A stretch of DNA of 54,952 nucleotides. Origin: Bacteroidales bacterium. GTDB taxonomy: Bacteria > Bacteroidota > Bacteroidia > Bacteroidales > F082. This document shows positions 9,285-18,768 of this stretch, in pieces (positions within the stretch are counted from its first letter, which is position 1; every line of letters begins with the position of its first letter). Location of the stretch: assembly GCA_017649945.1 (NCBI GenBank), contig JAGCFU010000024.1, positions 1 through 54,952 on the forward strand, in the 5' to 3' direction. The notes beneath the pieces were generated by a model that was given only the letters and a program-made list of their open reading frames with translations, did not search any database and was not told the origin of the DNA. Made by a program: the position numbers and the translations under genes.

Positions 9285-10399
9285 ACCTTATCTATCTCAT
9301 TTACAATATCTTCCGCCGCATTTGGTCTTGCAAATTTAGCAATATTTTCTTGCATTTTACAAATTTTTTCTTCGTCTTTCAACAAATCGAAAACTGTCGG
9401 GATAAGTTTCTCCGGCGTCTCGCTGTTTTTGACTAAAATCGCCGCGTCTTTGTCGACCAAACTCTGGGCGTTTTTCGTCTGATGATCCTCGGCAGCCGTC
9501 GGGAGCGGAACGAAAACTACAGCTTTCTTCACCAACGAAAGCTCTGAAATCGACATCGCGCCGGCTCTGGAAATAACCACATTAGCGCAGGCGTATGCGA
9601 GGTCCATCCTGTCGATGAACATCGTCGGCTTCACCTTGTCTTCAAGTCCGAGTTCCTTTATTTCCTTCTGTGCCTGCTCTATATACAACTTTCCTGTCTG
9701 CCAAATCAGCTGATAGTCAACGTCTTTAAACATCGAGAGCTTAGCCGAGATGCCTTTGTTGATACCCAAAGCGCCTTGGCTTCCGCCCACAAGCAGAATT
9801 ATCGGTTTCTGTAGATCGAGACCGAAGAATTTTGCGCCTTCATCATGTTTGCCTTCAATGGATACCACATTGTTTCTCAACGGGTTACCTGTCAGAACGA
9901 TTTTATCTTTCGGAAACCATTTCTCCATGTTCTCGTAGGCCACGCATATCTTCGCCGCTTTCGGTGCCACTATCTTATTGGTGATGCCCGGGAATGAGTT
10001 CTGCTCCTGTATCACCACGGGGATTCCGAGCGACGTAGCTTTACGCATCGTAGGGCCGCTGGCGAATCCGCCTACGCCGACCACCACATCGGGTTTGAAC
10101 TTCTTCAAGATACGTTTTGCCTTACATAGGCTGCTTATCAGCTTGAACGGGAAACTCAGGTTATCGAGCGACAGCTGACGTTTGAATCCGCTTATCCACA
10201 GTCCTTCTATAGGATATCCTGCCTTGGGTACGCGGTCCATCTCCATCCTTCCTTTCGCTCCGACGAACATTATCTCGGCATCAGGATGACGGCGTTTGAA
10301 TGCGTCGGCAATGGCTATAGCCGGGAAGATATGTCCTCCCGTACCTCCGCCGCTAACTATCAGCCTCGGGCTCTTCTTCTGATTCTGCATATCTTTCAT
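9269..10399 (-). CDS. murG: UDP-GlcNAc--undecaprenyl-pyrophosphoryl-MurNAc-pentapeptide GlcNAc transferase
   Basis: MurG converts lipid I to lipid II on the inner face of the cytoplasmic membrane. The 376-residue GT28 protein has the N-terminal GGGTGGHIFPA loop (17-27), GVGGFASGP near 103, HxEQN-type VIQEQNSFPG near 127, GGSQGALGIN near 203, and the UDP-GlcNAc site SRAGAMSISELS near 280 and the later TAAEDHQTKNA. The start is either codon 1 or the ATG at 10390; both overlap the end of ftsW by about 40 bp. Confidence 0.96.
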   Translation of the reverse strand: MKDMQNQKKSPRLIVSGGGTGGHIFPAIAIADAFKRRHPDAEIMFVGAKGRMEMDRVPKAGYPIEGLWISGFKRQLSLDNLSFPFKLISSLCKAKRILKKFKPDVVVGVGGFASGPTMRKATSLGIPVVIQEQNSFPGITNKIVAPKAAKICVAYENMEKWFPKDKIVLTGNPLRNNVVSIEGKHDEGAKFFGLDLQKPIILLVGGSQGALGINKGISAKLSMFKDVDYQLIWQTGKLYIEQAQKEIKELGLEDKVKPTMFIDRMDLAYACANVVISRAGAMSISELSLVKKAVVFVPLPTAAEDHQTKNAQSLVDKDAAILVKNSETPEKLIPTVFDLLKDEEKICKMQENIAKFARPNAAEDIVNEIDKVCCIS

Positions 10400-11558
10400 T
10401 GTTCTTAACTTTTTCCACTTCTTTAGTAACGCTTATTATGATGCCAAGCGAGAGGCCTGTGAACAGCAGCGAGGTGCCGCCCATGCTCACGAAAGGCAGA
10501 GGCTGTCCCGTCACTGGGAACAGTCCGACCGCCACGCCCATGTTCACCATCGCCTGCATCACGAGGCTGAACGAGAGTCCCATGGCGAGGAGTGCCGCAT
10601 ACGACTGCGGCGCCTGTAGCATGATACGCGTCGCCCGATACAGCAATATAAGATACAGCGCGAGCACGAAAACACCTCCCAAGAGTCCGTATTCCTCAAG
10701 AATGATGGCATAGATGAAGTCGGAATAAGGATGCGGAAGCACGTTCCTCTGTGTGCTCTTTCCCGGCGACTTCCCGATGATGCCGCCGCCCGCGATGGCG
10801 ATTTTCGACTGCATCACCTGGAAATTGGCGGTGTCGTCTTCCACCTCTTCCTTACTGAAGAACCTCTCTATACGGTTCACCCATGTGGCGCTTCGGTTAT
10901 CTTTTGCAAAAGCGAACGATATCAGCATGAAGAAAGCTCCGGCCACGATAATGAGTCCGATGAAACCGAAGATAAACTTCATATTCACCTTACTCAAGAA
11001 CATCATGACGATGCATGTAGCGAAGAGCATCGCCGCCGTCGAGAAATTCTCAGGGAAAATAAGTCCTACGACAACCAATATCGGGAGCATCACCCTGATT
11101 CCCACCTCTTTGAAGCTGTTGAGGTCGTCGCGATGCAGTGTCATCATCCTGGCAAGGAAGCCGATGAGGGCTATCTTGGCGAGGTCGCTGGTCTGGAATG
11201 TCACGCCGGCAATGCCGATGACACGTTGTGCGTGGTTGAGATTCTTTCCGAAAAACAGAGTATAGACAAGCAACGGGATGGCAATCCAGAAAAGGAGCAC
11301 CAGAAGTCGCGAGTACCTTCTGTAGTTGAGACGCGAGGCGCCGAACATACACACCAATCCGAGCATCAGCATCATGGCATGACGCAGTAGCACGAAGGCG
11401 TTGTTGCCGTTATAGCTTCTGTTCGCCACCGACTCCGAGGCGCTGTACACGGCAAGCAGTGAGATGAAAGTCAGGATAGCCACCACGACCCATATCACCT
11501 TGTCGCCCTGAAACAGGCCCTTCGTTTTCTCTAAAACCGTCTCCTTGTCTATTATCAT
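10353..11558 (-). CDS. ftsW: FtsW-type SEDS peptidoglycan glycosyltransferase
   Basis: This is a polytopic (about ten helices) SEDS family protein of 401 residues. Seen motifs include SVANRSYN-type periplasmic loop residues, LNHAQRVIGIAGVTFQTSDLAKIALI near 115-140 (the KxxR/W-x-G-x-x-x-Q-P-S/T-E region in variant form), and a C-terminal NMGVAVGLFPVTGQPLPFVSMGGTSLL block that is diagnostic. FtsW polymerises glycan together with its partner PBP, FtsI, encoded upstream in the same cluster. RodA is the alternative, but position in the dcw cluster favours FtsW. Confidence 0.95.
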   Translation of the reverse strand: MIIDKETVLEKTKGLFQGDKVIWVVVAILTFISLLAVYSASESVANRSYNGNNAFVLLRHAMMLMLGLVCMFGASRLNYRRYSRLLVLLFWIAIPLLVYTLFFGKNLNHAQRVIGIAGVTFQTSDLAKIALIGFLARMMTLHRDDLNSFKEVGIRVMLPILVVVGLIFPENFSTAAMLFATCIVMMFLSKVNMKFIFGFIGLIIVAGAFFMLISFAFAKDNRSATWVNRIERFFSKEEVEDDTANFQVMQSKIAIAGGGIIGKSPGKSTQRNVLPHPYSDFIYAIILEEYGLLGGVFVLALYLILLYRATRIMLQAPQSYAALLAMGLSFSLVMQAMVNMGVAVGLFPVTGQPLPFVSMGGTSLLFTGLSLGIIISVTKEVEKVKNNERYAESEEEPEADS

Positions 11559-11561
11559 AGT

Positions 11562-12098
11562 CTATTCCTTTGCCATTTTGACAAAAACTCTCTCCATCTT
11601 ACGTGTGTCGCAGCCATCCAACTCACAGCCTGGCGAGAAGAGGATGCTGTATCCCGAAATAGCCTTCTCCGCCGCCATACGCACTGCCTCTTCCATACTA
11701 TCAGCCGTCACCACACCGTCGCGTACGAGACATCCCAAAGCCGAACGCATAGGCTCAGCGTCGCCACCGACACATATTATCGACTTGACATGTTGACGCA
11801 CAATAGGAATCAAATCCTCGTAGTCCTCGTTGCCAGCCAACGCGATCCACACTGTGGGCTCGTTGACATTCTCTATCGAGAACCACGTCGCCGAGAGGCT
11901 CTTTGCAGCGCTGTCGTTAATATATCTCACACCGTTACGCATAGCGATAAACTCGTTTCTATGCTTGATATGCTCACAATCAACGAAACTGCTTTTCAAA
12001 AACTCGTTACGAGCGTTGCAGATGCTCTGGTTTATGGTAAAAGCCGTCGTGAAAATCTCTTTTCTTCTACCTTGTTTTGCCAACTGTTCTAACGTCAT
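11562..12098 (-). CDS. MurD remnant: C-terminal domain only, catalytic residues lost
   Basis: The gene sits where murD belongs, 11 bp after mraY and 3 bp before ftsW, but encodes only 178 residues against about 440-450 for MurD. What is left matches the end of the central domain (INQSICNARNEFL, cf. HNxYNxxAA) and the C-terminal glutamate-ligase domain: HRNEFIAMRNGVRYINDS at 47-64, VWIALAGNEDYEDL at 82-95, and LFSPGCELDG at 153-162. The N-terminal UDP-binding domain and the P-loop part of the central domain are absent, with no room for them in any frame. Residues that bind substrate and nucleotide in MurD are altered: NDSKATN reads NDSAAKS, the GGxxK lysine is missing and SPACAS reads SPGCEL. 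It cannot act as MurD by itself. An intact frame in a tight operon suggests that it may still be expressed; a recently decayed gene is the alternative. Confidence 0.8.
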   Translation of the reverse strand: MTLEQLAKQGRRKEIFTTAFTINQSICNARNEFLKSSFVDCEHIKHRNEFIAMRNGVRYINDSAAKSLSATWFSIENVNEPTVWIALAGNEDYEDLIPIVRQHVKSIICVGGDAEPMRSALGCLVRDGVVTADSMEEAVRMAAEKAISGYSILFSPGCELDGCDTRKMERVFVKMAKE

Positions 12099-12109
12099 AA
12101 TATCTAATT

Positions 12110-13390
12110 TTATCTTATCTTCAATGTTAATATTGCGAAAGCCACCAGAATGATGGTTATAATCCAGAATCTCACCGTGATTTTCATCTCATGGAGAAGA
12201 TCCGACTTACCTTTGAAAATCACCGTCGATGTCGGGTCGCATTCCAGCACTTTATCCATCGAGGTTCTGAAATGGTCGTGAATCGGGGTGCGTTTCCACA
12301 CTCTCTGATGCTTGCCTGTACGTTTCCCTTTCTTAAAATATGCCTTCTGTATGATGACAGACACGCTCTCGATAAGGAAAATGCCGCACATGATAGGCAG
12401 CAGCAGCTCTTTGTGAATGATTACCGCCGACACTGCGATGATGCCGCCAATGGTGAGACTTCCGGTGTCGCCCATGAACACCTGTGCCGGGAACGAGTTA
12501 TACCACAGGAAGCCTATCAAAGCGCCGACGTAAGCCATCAGAAAGACAGCAACTTCCTCACTGCCGGGGATATACATAATATCCAGATAACCCGACAGCA
12601 CCGCGTTACTGGATAGATACGCAAGCACGCCGATGCCCAACCCGATTATCGCGGAGTTACCTGCCGCCATACCGTCCATGCCGTCGTTGAGGTTAGAGCC
12701 ATTCGACACGGCAGCCACGACAAACACCGTCAGGACAACGAAAAACACCCAGCCGGCCCAGTATTTGTAAGGCTCTCCCATAAAGTCGAAAAGACTGGCG
12801 TAATTCAAGTTATGATGCTTGAAAAAAGGTATCGTGGTTCGCGTCGACTTCACGTCAGGACTCTTTATCACGATTTCCTTGTTATCTTCTATTTTCGTGC
12901 TAACAGTCTCATTCATAACAACTTGCGGACTAAAACGCAGTGTCAGTCCGACGATAAGTCCAAGCGTCACCTGACCGATAATCTTATACCATCCGTTCAA
13001 GCCGTCTTTTCTCTTCTTGAAAGTCTTGATATAATCGTCGGTAAATCCGATGCCGCCCAAGATGAGGGTGGTGATGAGCATCAGAATCATGTAGATGTTC
13101 AGGATTTTGCCGAACAAAAGGCATGGTATGAGCATCGATGAGATGATGATGATGCCTCCCATCGTCGGGACGCCTTTCTTATTCACGTTAAACGGGTCGA
13201 TTTTCGCGTCACGCTGCACCTCGGAGATGTTGTGACGTTTCATGTATCCTATGAATCTCTTTCCGAACCATATCGAGAAGAAAAGTGCAAAAATGATAGC
13301 CAAGATAGCACGCACGGTGACGTATTGGAGCACACCGGCACCCGGAATGTTAAATCTGCCGTCAAGAAATCTCAAAAGATAATAAAACAT
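12110..13390 (-). CDS. mraY: Phospho-N-acetylmuramoyl-pentapeptide transferase
   Basis: MraY makes lipid I by moving phospho-MurNAc-pentapeptide onto undecaprenyl phosphate in the inner membrane. The 426-residue protein has about ten membrane helices, the PTMGGI motif (75-80), the catalytic Asp pair in GFTDDYIK (115-122), NLNDGMDGMAAG (233-244) and FMGDTGSL-type residues near 310. Helices 4 and 5 are separated by an enlarged loop of about 40 residues (150-190), which I believe is common in this phylum. Spacing to murE (11 bp) and to the murD remnant (11 bp) fits one transcript. Confidence 0.97.
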   Translation of the reverse strand: MFYYLLRFLDGRFNIPGAGVLQYVTVRAILAIIFALFFSIWFGKRFIGYMKRHNISEVQRDAKIDPFNVNKKGVPTMGGIIIISSMLIPCLLFGKILNIYMILMLITTLILGGIGFTDDYIKTFKKRKDGLNGWYKIIGQVTLGLIVGLTLRFSPQVVMNETVSTKIEDNKEIVIKSPDVKSTRTTIPFFKHHNLNYASLFDFMGEPYKYWAGWVFFVVLTVFVVAAVSNGSNLNDGMDGMAAGNSAIIGLGIGVLAYLSSNAVLSGYLDIMYIPGSEEVAVFLMAYVGALIGFLWYNSFPAQVFMGDTGSLTIGGIIAVSAVIIHKELLLPIMCGIFLIESVSVIIQKAYFKKGKRTGKHQRVWKRTPIHDHFRTSMDKVLECDPTSTVIFKGKSDLLHEMKITVRFWIITIILVAFAILTLKIR

Positions 13391-13401
13391 TTTTTAATCT
13401 C

Positions 13402-14817
13402 CTATTTTTCGTTAAACGCATTCTCAAGTTCTTCCCTGTCATCGAAATGATGCTTCACACCTTTCACATCCTGATAAGTCTCATGACCTTTGCCTGCCAC
13501 GAGGATGATATCGCCTTTATTTGCCAACGCCACTGCCGTTCTTATCGCCTCGCGACGGTCGGTGATGCACAACACCTTATTATAATACTCGCCGGGAACG
13601 CCGGCTTTCATCTGACGTATTATATCTTCAGCTTCCTCGAAGCGTGGGTTGTCGCTGGTGATGATGAGTCTGTCTGACAGTCTAACTGCCACTGCCGCCA
13701 TCTTCGGACGTTTGTCGGCGTCACGGTTGCCGCCAGCACCCGCCACGGTGATGAGTGTCTCGTTATGTGTCCTGATCTCGTTGATTGTCGAGAGCACGTT
13801 TTCGAGAGCATCAGGCGTATGAGCGTAGTCGACGATGCCCACTATGCCGTCTTTCGAGTTCACCATCTGGAAACGTCCCGACGCACTGTGGAGCTTGCTG
13901 ACCTCTTGCAAAACCTCTTCCTCCGGCATGCCGAGCAAGACAGCGGCGCCATAGATAGCCAAAAGATTATATGCGTTGAAACGTCCCACGAGGTACGTCG
14001 ACACGGCTTTATTGTTGATTTTCAGCTCCATGCCATCGAAATAACTCTCCATCACGAGGCCTTTGAAGTCAGCGTCGTGCTTCAAAGAATATGTCTTCTT
14101 GGCTGCCTTGGTATTTTGCAGCATCACCATGCCGTTCTTGTCGTCGAGGTTCGTAAGAGCGAAGGCCGTCGCCGGAAGATTATCAAAAAATTTCTTCTTC
14201 GCGTCACGGTAGTTTGCCAGCGTCTTATGATAATCCAAGTGATCTTGGGTCAGATTCGTGAATATTCCGCCGTCGAAATGCAGTCCTGCGATTCTGTCTT
14301 GGTCGATGGAATGCGAGCTCACCTCCATAAAGGCGTATTCACAGCCTGCCTCCACCATCTGTGCAAGCAACGCGTTGAGTTCCAGCTGGTCGCCAGTGGT
14401 ATGTGTCGATGGCACCACCTTCTTTCCGATGATGTTTTCTATCGTCGAGAGGAGTCCGCACATATATCCGGCGTCGGTGAAGAGACGATACAGCAATGTC
14501 GCGATGGTTGTCTTGCCGTTGGTGCCTGTCACACCCACGAGATGCAGCTTCTCCGAAGGCCTGCCGTAGAATTCCGAGGCGGCCAATCCCAACGCCTTAG
14601 CGCTGTTGTCGACCACGAAATAATGTACGCCCTCAGCCTGTGTCTCAGGAAGATGCTCGCACACCACGCCCCGTGCTCCGTTTTCCACCGCCTTCTCAAT
14701 GTAATCGTGACCGTCGACCTGTGTGCCGCGCACCGCAAAAAACACGCTGCCATCGCTGCATTTCCTCGAATCGAACTGCAGGTCTTTCGCACCTTTGATA
14801 ATCTCTTCAATATTCAT
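13402..14817 (-). CDS. murE: UDP-MurNAc-L-alanyl-D-glutamate--2,6-diaminopimelate ligase
   Basis: MurE adds the third residue of the stem peptide. The 471-residue protein has all three Mur ligase domains: [16 protein letters not shown] at the N-terminus (17-31), P-loop [10 protein letters not shown] (95-104), ATP-grasp [11 protein letters not shown] near 165, [10 protein letters not shown], and the C-terminal [14 protein letters not shown]. The motif DNPR (in [14 protein letters not shown], near 400) predicts meso-diaminopimelate rather than lysine as the substrate, which agrees with dapD further along. Its product step depends on a MurD product, so a working MurD must exist elsewhere in the genome. 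Confidence 0.97.
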   Translation of the reverse strand: MNIEEIIKGAKDLQFDSRKCSDGSVFFAVRGTQVDGHDYIEKAVENGARGVVCEHLPETQAEGVHYFVVDNSAKALGLAASEFYGRPSEKLHLVGVTGTNGKTTIATLLYRLFTDAGYMCGLLSTIENIIGKKVVPSTHTTGDQLELNALLAQMVEAGCEYAFMEVSSHSIDQDRIAGLHFDGGIFTNLTQDHLDYHKTLANYRDAKKKFFDNLPATAFALTNLDDKNGMVMLQNTKAAKKTYSLKHDADFKGLVMESYFDGMELKINNKAVSTYLVGRFNAYNLLAIYGAAVLLGMPEEEVLQEVSKLHSASGRFQMVNSKDGIVGIVDYAHTPDALENVLSTINEIRTHNETLITVAGAGGNRDADKRPKMAAVAVRLSDRLIITSDNPRFEEAEDIIRQMKAGVPGEYYNKVLCITDRREAIRTAVALANKGDIILVAGKGHETYQDVKGVKHHFDDREELENAFNEK

Positions 14818-14818
14818 A

Positions 14819-16933
14819 TCAATTCAATTTCAAAACTATCATTTCTCCTTTTCCCAATTCCGTTCCGGCCTTCACGCTCTGACTCTCTACCAAGCCCCTG
14901 CCGCTGAATCCGGCCTTCCATCCCATCGACTCGACGAGATACACCGCATCCATCACGTTCATGCCGCTCAAATCAGGCACCACACCGTTCTCAAGGTCGA
15001 TGCTCTTTATCGTCACGCCGCCGTTTTTCGACTGGCCGACCTTCACCCACTCTGAGCTGAGCTCGCTGTCGACCATCCTCACTCCCGCCATGGTGCAGTA
15101 GTCGTTGACGTCTTCATAATATGCCATCGTCGCTTTAGTGTACTTGTCGCAGTTGGCCGGATAGCTGTGTGTCTCGTCTTTGATGCCGAGTTCAGTGGCA
15201 TACACCTTCTCCGCTATCTCCTTGAATACCGGTGCCGACACCGATGCTCCGTAGTAGCTCTTTCCCATAGGGTTGCTGATGACCACGATGCATGTATATT
15301 TCGGGTCGTCGGCAGGGAAATACCCGACGAACGACGCGGTGTAGTTTTTCTTGTTATAGCTTCCGTTTTTCGCGATCTGCGCCGTGCCTGTCTTGCCCGC
15401 TATCGGAAAGGCGCATTTGCTCAACGCCTTAGCGGTGCCGTTCTCAACCACACCACGAAGCAGACGCTGCAACGTCTTGATGGTTCTCTCCGACGCGATC
15501 TGCTCGTTGATGACGACAGTATCTGACTTATAAACCACCTCGTTGCCGTGACGTATCTCCTTAACAAACTGCGGCTTCACCATCCTTCCGTTGTTGGCGA
15601 TGGCATTGTAATATGTCAGCAGCGTGATAGGCGTCACAGTGAGTTCGTAACCTATCGACATCCAAGGCAACGACACCTTCGACCAAAGCTTACTGCTGGT
15701 ACTTTTTATGTAAGGTCTGCCTTCTCCTTTGATGTCGAGATTCAACGGCTCGTTGATTTTTGTCTTGTAAATCAGGTCGATATAACGCTGCGGGTTGTCT
15801 TCAAACGCCTCTGTCGCAAGGAATCCGAATGCGATATTCGACGACTCCCAGAAACACTGTTTCACCGTCGGGACGCCCTCACCCACCACGTGCGAGTCGG
15901 TCATAACACGGTTAGCGAAGCGCATCTTACCCGTCGTACCGAGGTTCAAAACCCTGTCGATGTTAAAGTTAGGGTTATTCTCAAGCAGCGCCGTCATGGT
16001 GATGGCCTTGAATGTAGAGCCCGGTTCCACATTCTCCGCGATGGCGAAGTTATATGATTCCTCATATTTTTTCTTCTTCTCGTTATATTTCAGCGACGCA
16101 ATCACCTCGATGAATCCCGATTTTACGTCCATCATTATCACACAGCCTTGCTGGGCGTCGTTTTCAGTGAGACAGCGGCGTAACGCCTCTTCCGCCACAT
16201 CCTGAATCTTTGCGTCTATTGATGTGTATATGTCTTTCCCGTTCCTTGGAGTGATATTCGTCGAAGCAGGCACATCGATAAAACGCCCACCGTTGATACG
16301 ACGGCGCATCTGCAGACCGTCACGGCCTCTCAAACAGGTGTCGTAGGCACCTTCAAGACCCACTTTAACAGGATTCACGGTGTCGTTATAGTTGACATAA
16401 CCTATCACACGCATAGCGATATCCCCATAAGGACGCTCCCTAACTAATTGTTTCTCAGAAATAAAGCCATTGCCGAGACGCTCTTTGAAGATAGGAAACG
16501 TCTTGATTCTCTCATATTCATCCATCTTCAGCTTCTTCGCGATTTTGACATAGCGTTTGTTGTTGTTGCGCGCTTTGGTGAACATGTTCACATACTGCGA
16601 CTTCGTGTGCGCCTTCAGCATATTCGAAAGGCTGTCAGCCAACGGCCCAATCTCGTTTTTAAACCTGTCTTCAGGCACCGCTACAGGGTCGAAATAAACA
16701 TCAAAAACAGGTATCGTGGTGGCAAGAAGCGTACCGTTTTTCGAGAAGATGTTGCCTCTCACAGCCGGCACCTTCACAATTCTGATGTCAGCCTTACGAG
16801 CGTTCTCAAGCAGCTCCTCTCTGTCAACTGTCTGAATAACAATGATTTTAGCGACAATAGCCACTCCCACTACAAGCATTACTATGTAGAGCAGCATCAC
16901 ACGCCAGACATCGCTAAAATTCATTTTACTCAT
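14819..16933 (-). CDS. ftsI: Division-specific penicillin-binding protein (FtsI/PBP3 type) with PASTA domain
   Basis: This class B transpeptidase cross-links septal murein in the periplasm. The 704 residues have an N-terminal membrane anchor (12-35), a pedestal domain with [13 protein letters not shown] (59-71), and a transpeptidase domain carrying the active serine in STFK (306-309), SSN (365-367) and KTGT (514-517). Residues 648-704 form one PASTA domain ([21 protein letters not shown]). The gene directly follows an FtsL-like gene and ends one base before murE starts. All catalytic motifs are intact. Confidence 0.96.
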   Translation of the reverse strand: MSKMNFSDVWRVMLLYIVMLVVGVAIVAKIIVIQTVDREELLENARKADIRIVKVPAVRGNIFSKNGTLLATTIPVFDVYFDPVAVPEDRFKNEIGPLADSLSNMLKAHTKSQYVNMFTKARNNNKRYVKIAKKLKMDEYERIKTFPIFKERLGNGFISEKQLVRERPYGDIAMRVIGYVNYNDTVNPVKVGLEGAYDTCLRGRDGLQMRRRINGGRFIDVPASTNITPRNGKDIYTSIDAKIQDVAEEALRRCLTENDAQQGCVIMMDVKSGFIEVIASLKYNEKKKKYEESYNFAIAENVEPGSTFKAITMTALLENNPNFNIDRVLNLGTTGKMRFANRVMTDSHVVGEGVPTVKQCFWESSNIAFGFLATEAFEDNPQRYIDLIYKTKINEPLNLDIKGEGRPYIKSTSSKLWSKVSLPWMSIGYELTVTPITLLTYYNAIANNGRMVKPQFVKEIRHGNEVVYKSDTVVINEQIASERTIKTLQRLLRGVVENGTAKALSKCAFPIAGKTGTAQIAKNGSYNKKNYTASFVGYFPADDPKYTCIVVISNPMGKSYYGASVSAPVFKEIAEKVYATELGIKDETHSYPANCDKYTKATMAYYEDVNDYCTMAGVRMVDSELSSEWVKVGQSKNGGVTIKSIDLENGVVPDLSGMNVMDAVYLVESMGWKAGFSGRGLVESQSVKAGTELGKGEMIVLKLN

Positions 16934-16942
16934 AATTCAGCA

Positions 16943-17266
16943 CTATTTTTTGACAGTTATCTTTTTCAAAGGTTCTACAGATTCTTTTATCCCCTTGTTT
17001 TTCAATATCTTAGCAAGCTCAGACTGTTTAGTCATCCTTGTTATCTCCGACTTGTTGTAGACATATTCCACATGACGGTCTTCCAAAAGCTTGGTCTTCG
17101 TCAGCACCTCACGGTTAACATCCTCAGCGATGTAAGTGTTTGTGATATAAAGCATTAGCAAAAATACCACATACAACACGAACGGCAACTGCTGAATCAC
17201 CGTTTTCTTCGAGAAGACATCGCCTCCCAGATAATTATTGAAAAACGAACCTTTACTTTCTTTCAT
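16943..17266 (-). CDS. ftsL: FtsL-like small bitopic division protein
   Basis: A single membrane helix (about residues 26-43 from this start, LPFVLYVVFLLMLYITNTY) is followed by a short periplasmic stretch with leucine/isoleucine spacing suggesting a coiled coil. Such a small bitopic protein between rsmH and ftsI is characteristic of FtsL, which forms the FtsQLB complex. Sequence alone would not identify it. An upstream in-frame ATG at 17311 would add 15 residues (MPCLHRIRKINKIRK), but these are encoded largely by a GATAAGAAA-type repeat tract, so the ATG at 17266 is preferred. That leaves a 55 bp gap to rsmH. Confidence 0.8.
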   Translation of the reverse strand: MKESKGSFFNNYLGGDVFSKKTVIQQLPFVLYVVFLLMLYITNTYIAEDVNREVLTKTKLLEDRHVEYVYNKSEITRMTKQSELAKILKNKGIKESVEPLKKITVKK

Positions 17267-17295
17267 CTTTCTTATTTTGTTTATCTTTCTTATCC
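17262..17295 (-). repeat. GATAAGAAA-type purine-rich tract upstream of ftsL
   Basis: On the minus strand the leader of ftsL reads GGATAAGAAAGATAAACAAA, then ATAAGAAAGATG, and the last ATG is the probable start codon. The same short unit recurs next to clpX, between sufB and sufC, and in the 3' part of tig. Confidence 0.65.
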
Positions 17296-17321
17296 TGTGC
17301 AGACAAGGCATACATTGGTCC

Positions 17322-18215
17322 CTACAGGAGTTCCGCTATCCTTAATTTTGCGCTTCGTGCCCTGCTGTTCCTCGCAATCTCATCATCTAAAGGCACTATC
17401 GGCTTATGCGTTATTAATTTATAAGGTGTGTTACGGTTTCCGAAAAAATCCTGCTCCACCTCACCGTTTGCATTACCGCTACGCATAAAGTTCTTCACCA
17501 ACCTGTCTTCCAACGAATGATACGACATCACCACAAGTCTTCCGCCCGGTTTCAAGACGTCGGCACATTGTGCCAGAAATGCCTCGAGCACTTCCATCTC
17601 TTTGTTAACTTCAATCCTCAACGCCTGAAAAATCTGTGCCAAGACTTTGTTTTCAGAGCCTTTCGGAAGATGTGACGCGACAGCGTTCTTCAAATCCGTC
17701 GTCGTCTCAATCGGATTGATATCGCGAGCCATCTCAATGTCACGGGCTATCGCCATGGCGTTTTTCAACTCGCCGTAACGTGAGAACACGCTTGCCAAGG
17801 CAGCAGTATCGTATGAGTTAACAATATTCGCCGCGTCAACAGGGTCGTTCTGGTTCATACGCATGTCGAGGCGGCCATCGAAACGTGTCGAGAAACCCTT
17901 TTCAGGCGTGTCGAACTGATAAGAAGAAACCCCAAGGTCTGCCAAAATTCCGTCGACTTTAGAATTAGCATAAAGCTGGATAAAATTCTTCATGTAACAG
18001 AAGTTCTGCGGAATGAATGTAAACCGTTCATCCTCAAATGCATTCTTTGCAGCGTCGGCATCCTGGTCGAAAGCATACAAGTGGCCACCCTTGAGACGCT
18101 CAAGGATAGCTCTCGAATGGCCGCCACCGCCAAACGTGACATCAACATAGATGCCGTCAGGATTGATGTTCAAGCCATCGACACACTCGTTTAACAACAC
18201 AGGATTATGATACAT
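17322..18215 (-). CDS. rsmH: 16S rRNA (cytosine(1402)-N(4))-methyltransferase
   Basis: RsmH (MraW) methylates N4 of C1402 in the decoding centre of 16S rRNA using SAM. The 297-residue protein starts MYHNPVLLNECVDGL, a standard opening, followed by the SAM loop YVDVTFGGGGHSRAIL near 24-39, ILADLGVSSYQFD near 90-102, the DMRMNQ motif, and a C-terminal YHSLEDRLVKNF block. It lies 11 bp behind mraZ, the usual position in the dcw cluster. Confidence 0.97.
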   Translation of the reverse strand: MYHNPVLLNECVDGLNINPDGIYVDVTFGGGGHSRAILERLKGGHLYAFDQDADAAKNAFEDERFTFIPQNFCYMKNFIQLYANSKVDGILADLGVSSYQFDTPEKGFSTRFDGRLDMRMNQNDPVDAANIVNSYDTAALASVFSRYGELKNAMAIARDIEMARDINPIETTTDLKNAVASHLPKGSENKVLAQIFQALRIEVNKEMEVLEAFLAQCADVLKPGGRLVVMSYHSLEDRLVKNFMRSGNANGEVEQDFFGNRNTPYKLITHKPIVPLDDEIARNSRARSAKLRIAELL

Positions 18216-18226
18216 TTCCCCAAATT

Positions 18227-18688
18227 TTATTCAAAATCAATGTTTCCAAGTCGGTCTTCCAAAAGCTGCGAAAACTCCTCGTCAGTCATCTGCGCGTTGC
18301 TCTCGTCCATCTTCTCCTTTGCCCAAATCTGCATCCTGTCGGGCAACGAGGTAATCACCACATCCTTCACCATGCCGCATTTCTCCACGAGGTCCTTAGG
18401 AATCTGAAGACGACCGCTCGAATCCATCATCACAACCTTAGCTCCGGCATTGATACGGCGCATCATCATCAGATTTTCCTTCTTGAACGGGTTCAGCTTA
18501 CCGAGTTTGTCCTGCAAATTACGCCAATCGTCCTTTCCATACACGTCAAGACACGTCTCAAACAAGCCCGGACGAAGCACGAAACCCTCATTCAGCGCAT
18601 CACCCAACTGTTCCTTGAAACTACTGGGAAGCAGCAGCCTTCCCTTGGCATCTAATTTGCAATAATATTCTCCAATCGGATAATCCAT
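18227..18688 (-). CDS. mraZ: MraZ transcriptional regulator of the division cluster
   Basis: The 153-residue protein contains two SpoVT/AbrB-like halves, each with the MraZ pattern: YYCKLDAKGRLLLPSSFKEQL near 8-28 and VVMMDSSGRLQIPKDLVEKC near 84-104. MraZ binds TGGGN direct repeats upstream of its own gene and is known as a repressor of the dcw promoter in E. coli. Two matching repeats occur upstream (18728-18742). It is the first gene of the long minus-strand unit. Confidence 0.96.
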   Translation of the reverse strand: MDYPIGEYYCKLDAKGRLLLPSSFKEQLGDALNEGFVLRPGLFETCLDVYGKDDWRNLQDKLGKLNPFKKENLMMMRRINAGAKVVMMDSSGRLQIPKDLVEKCGMVKDVVITSLPDRMQIWAKEKMDESNAQMTDEEFSQLLEDRLGNIDFE

Positions 18689-18710
18689 CTCAATACAATT
18701 TTTCAGCTTG

Positions 18711-18718
18711 TAAAATTA
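18711..18718 (-). promoter_or_regulatory. Possible -7 element of the mraZ/dcw promoter
   Basis: On the minus strand TAATTTTA resembles TAnnTTTG with one mismatch in the last base and lies 22 bp upstream of the mraZ ATG. The MraZ-type repeats start 10 bp further upstream, about where a -33 element would be. The assignment is tentative. Confidence 0.35.
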
Positions 18719-18727
18719 TACATTTTT

Positions 18728-18742
18728 TCCCACTTATTCCCA
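18728..18742 (-). promoter_or_regulatory. MraZ operator: two TGGGN repeats in tandem
   Basis: Read on the minus strand the site is TGGGA-ATAAG-TGGGA. Two TGGGN boxes spaced by exactly five bases is the known MraZ recognition pattern (three or more boxes in several species). It lies 40 bp upstream of the mraZ ATG, consistent with autoregulation of the whole cluster. Confidence 0.75.
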
Positions 18743-18768
18743 CTTTTTTACAAAAATTTTTAAAAATT

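Noticed and set aside
13765-14907. A 380-codon open frame on the plus strand, opposite murE and ftsI
   Set aside because: It is antisense to well-conserved genes, has no recognisable domain and is rich in His, Cys and Arg as expected from a reverse-strand shadow frame.
3050-18688. Horizontal transfer of the division cluster
   Set aside because: Gene order, the FtsZ tail and the surrounding signals are all of Bacteroidota type; nothing suggests a foreign origin.
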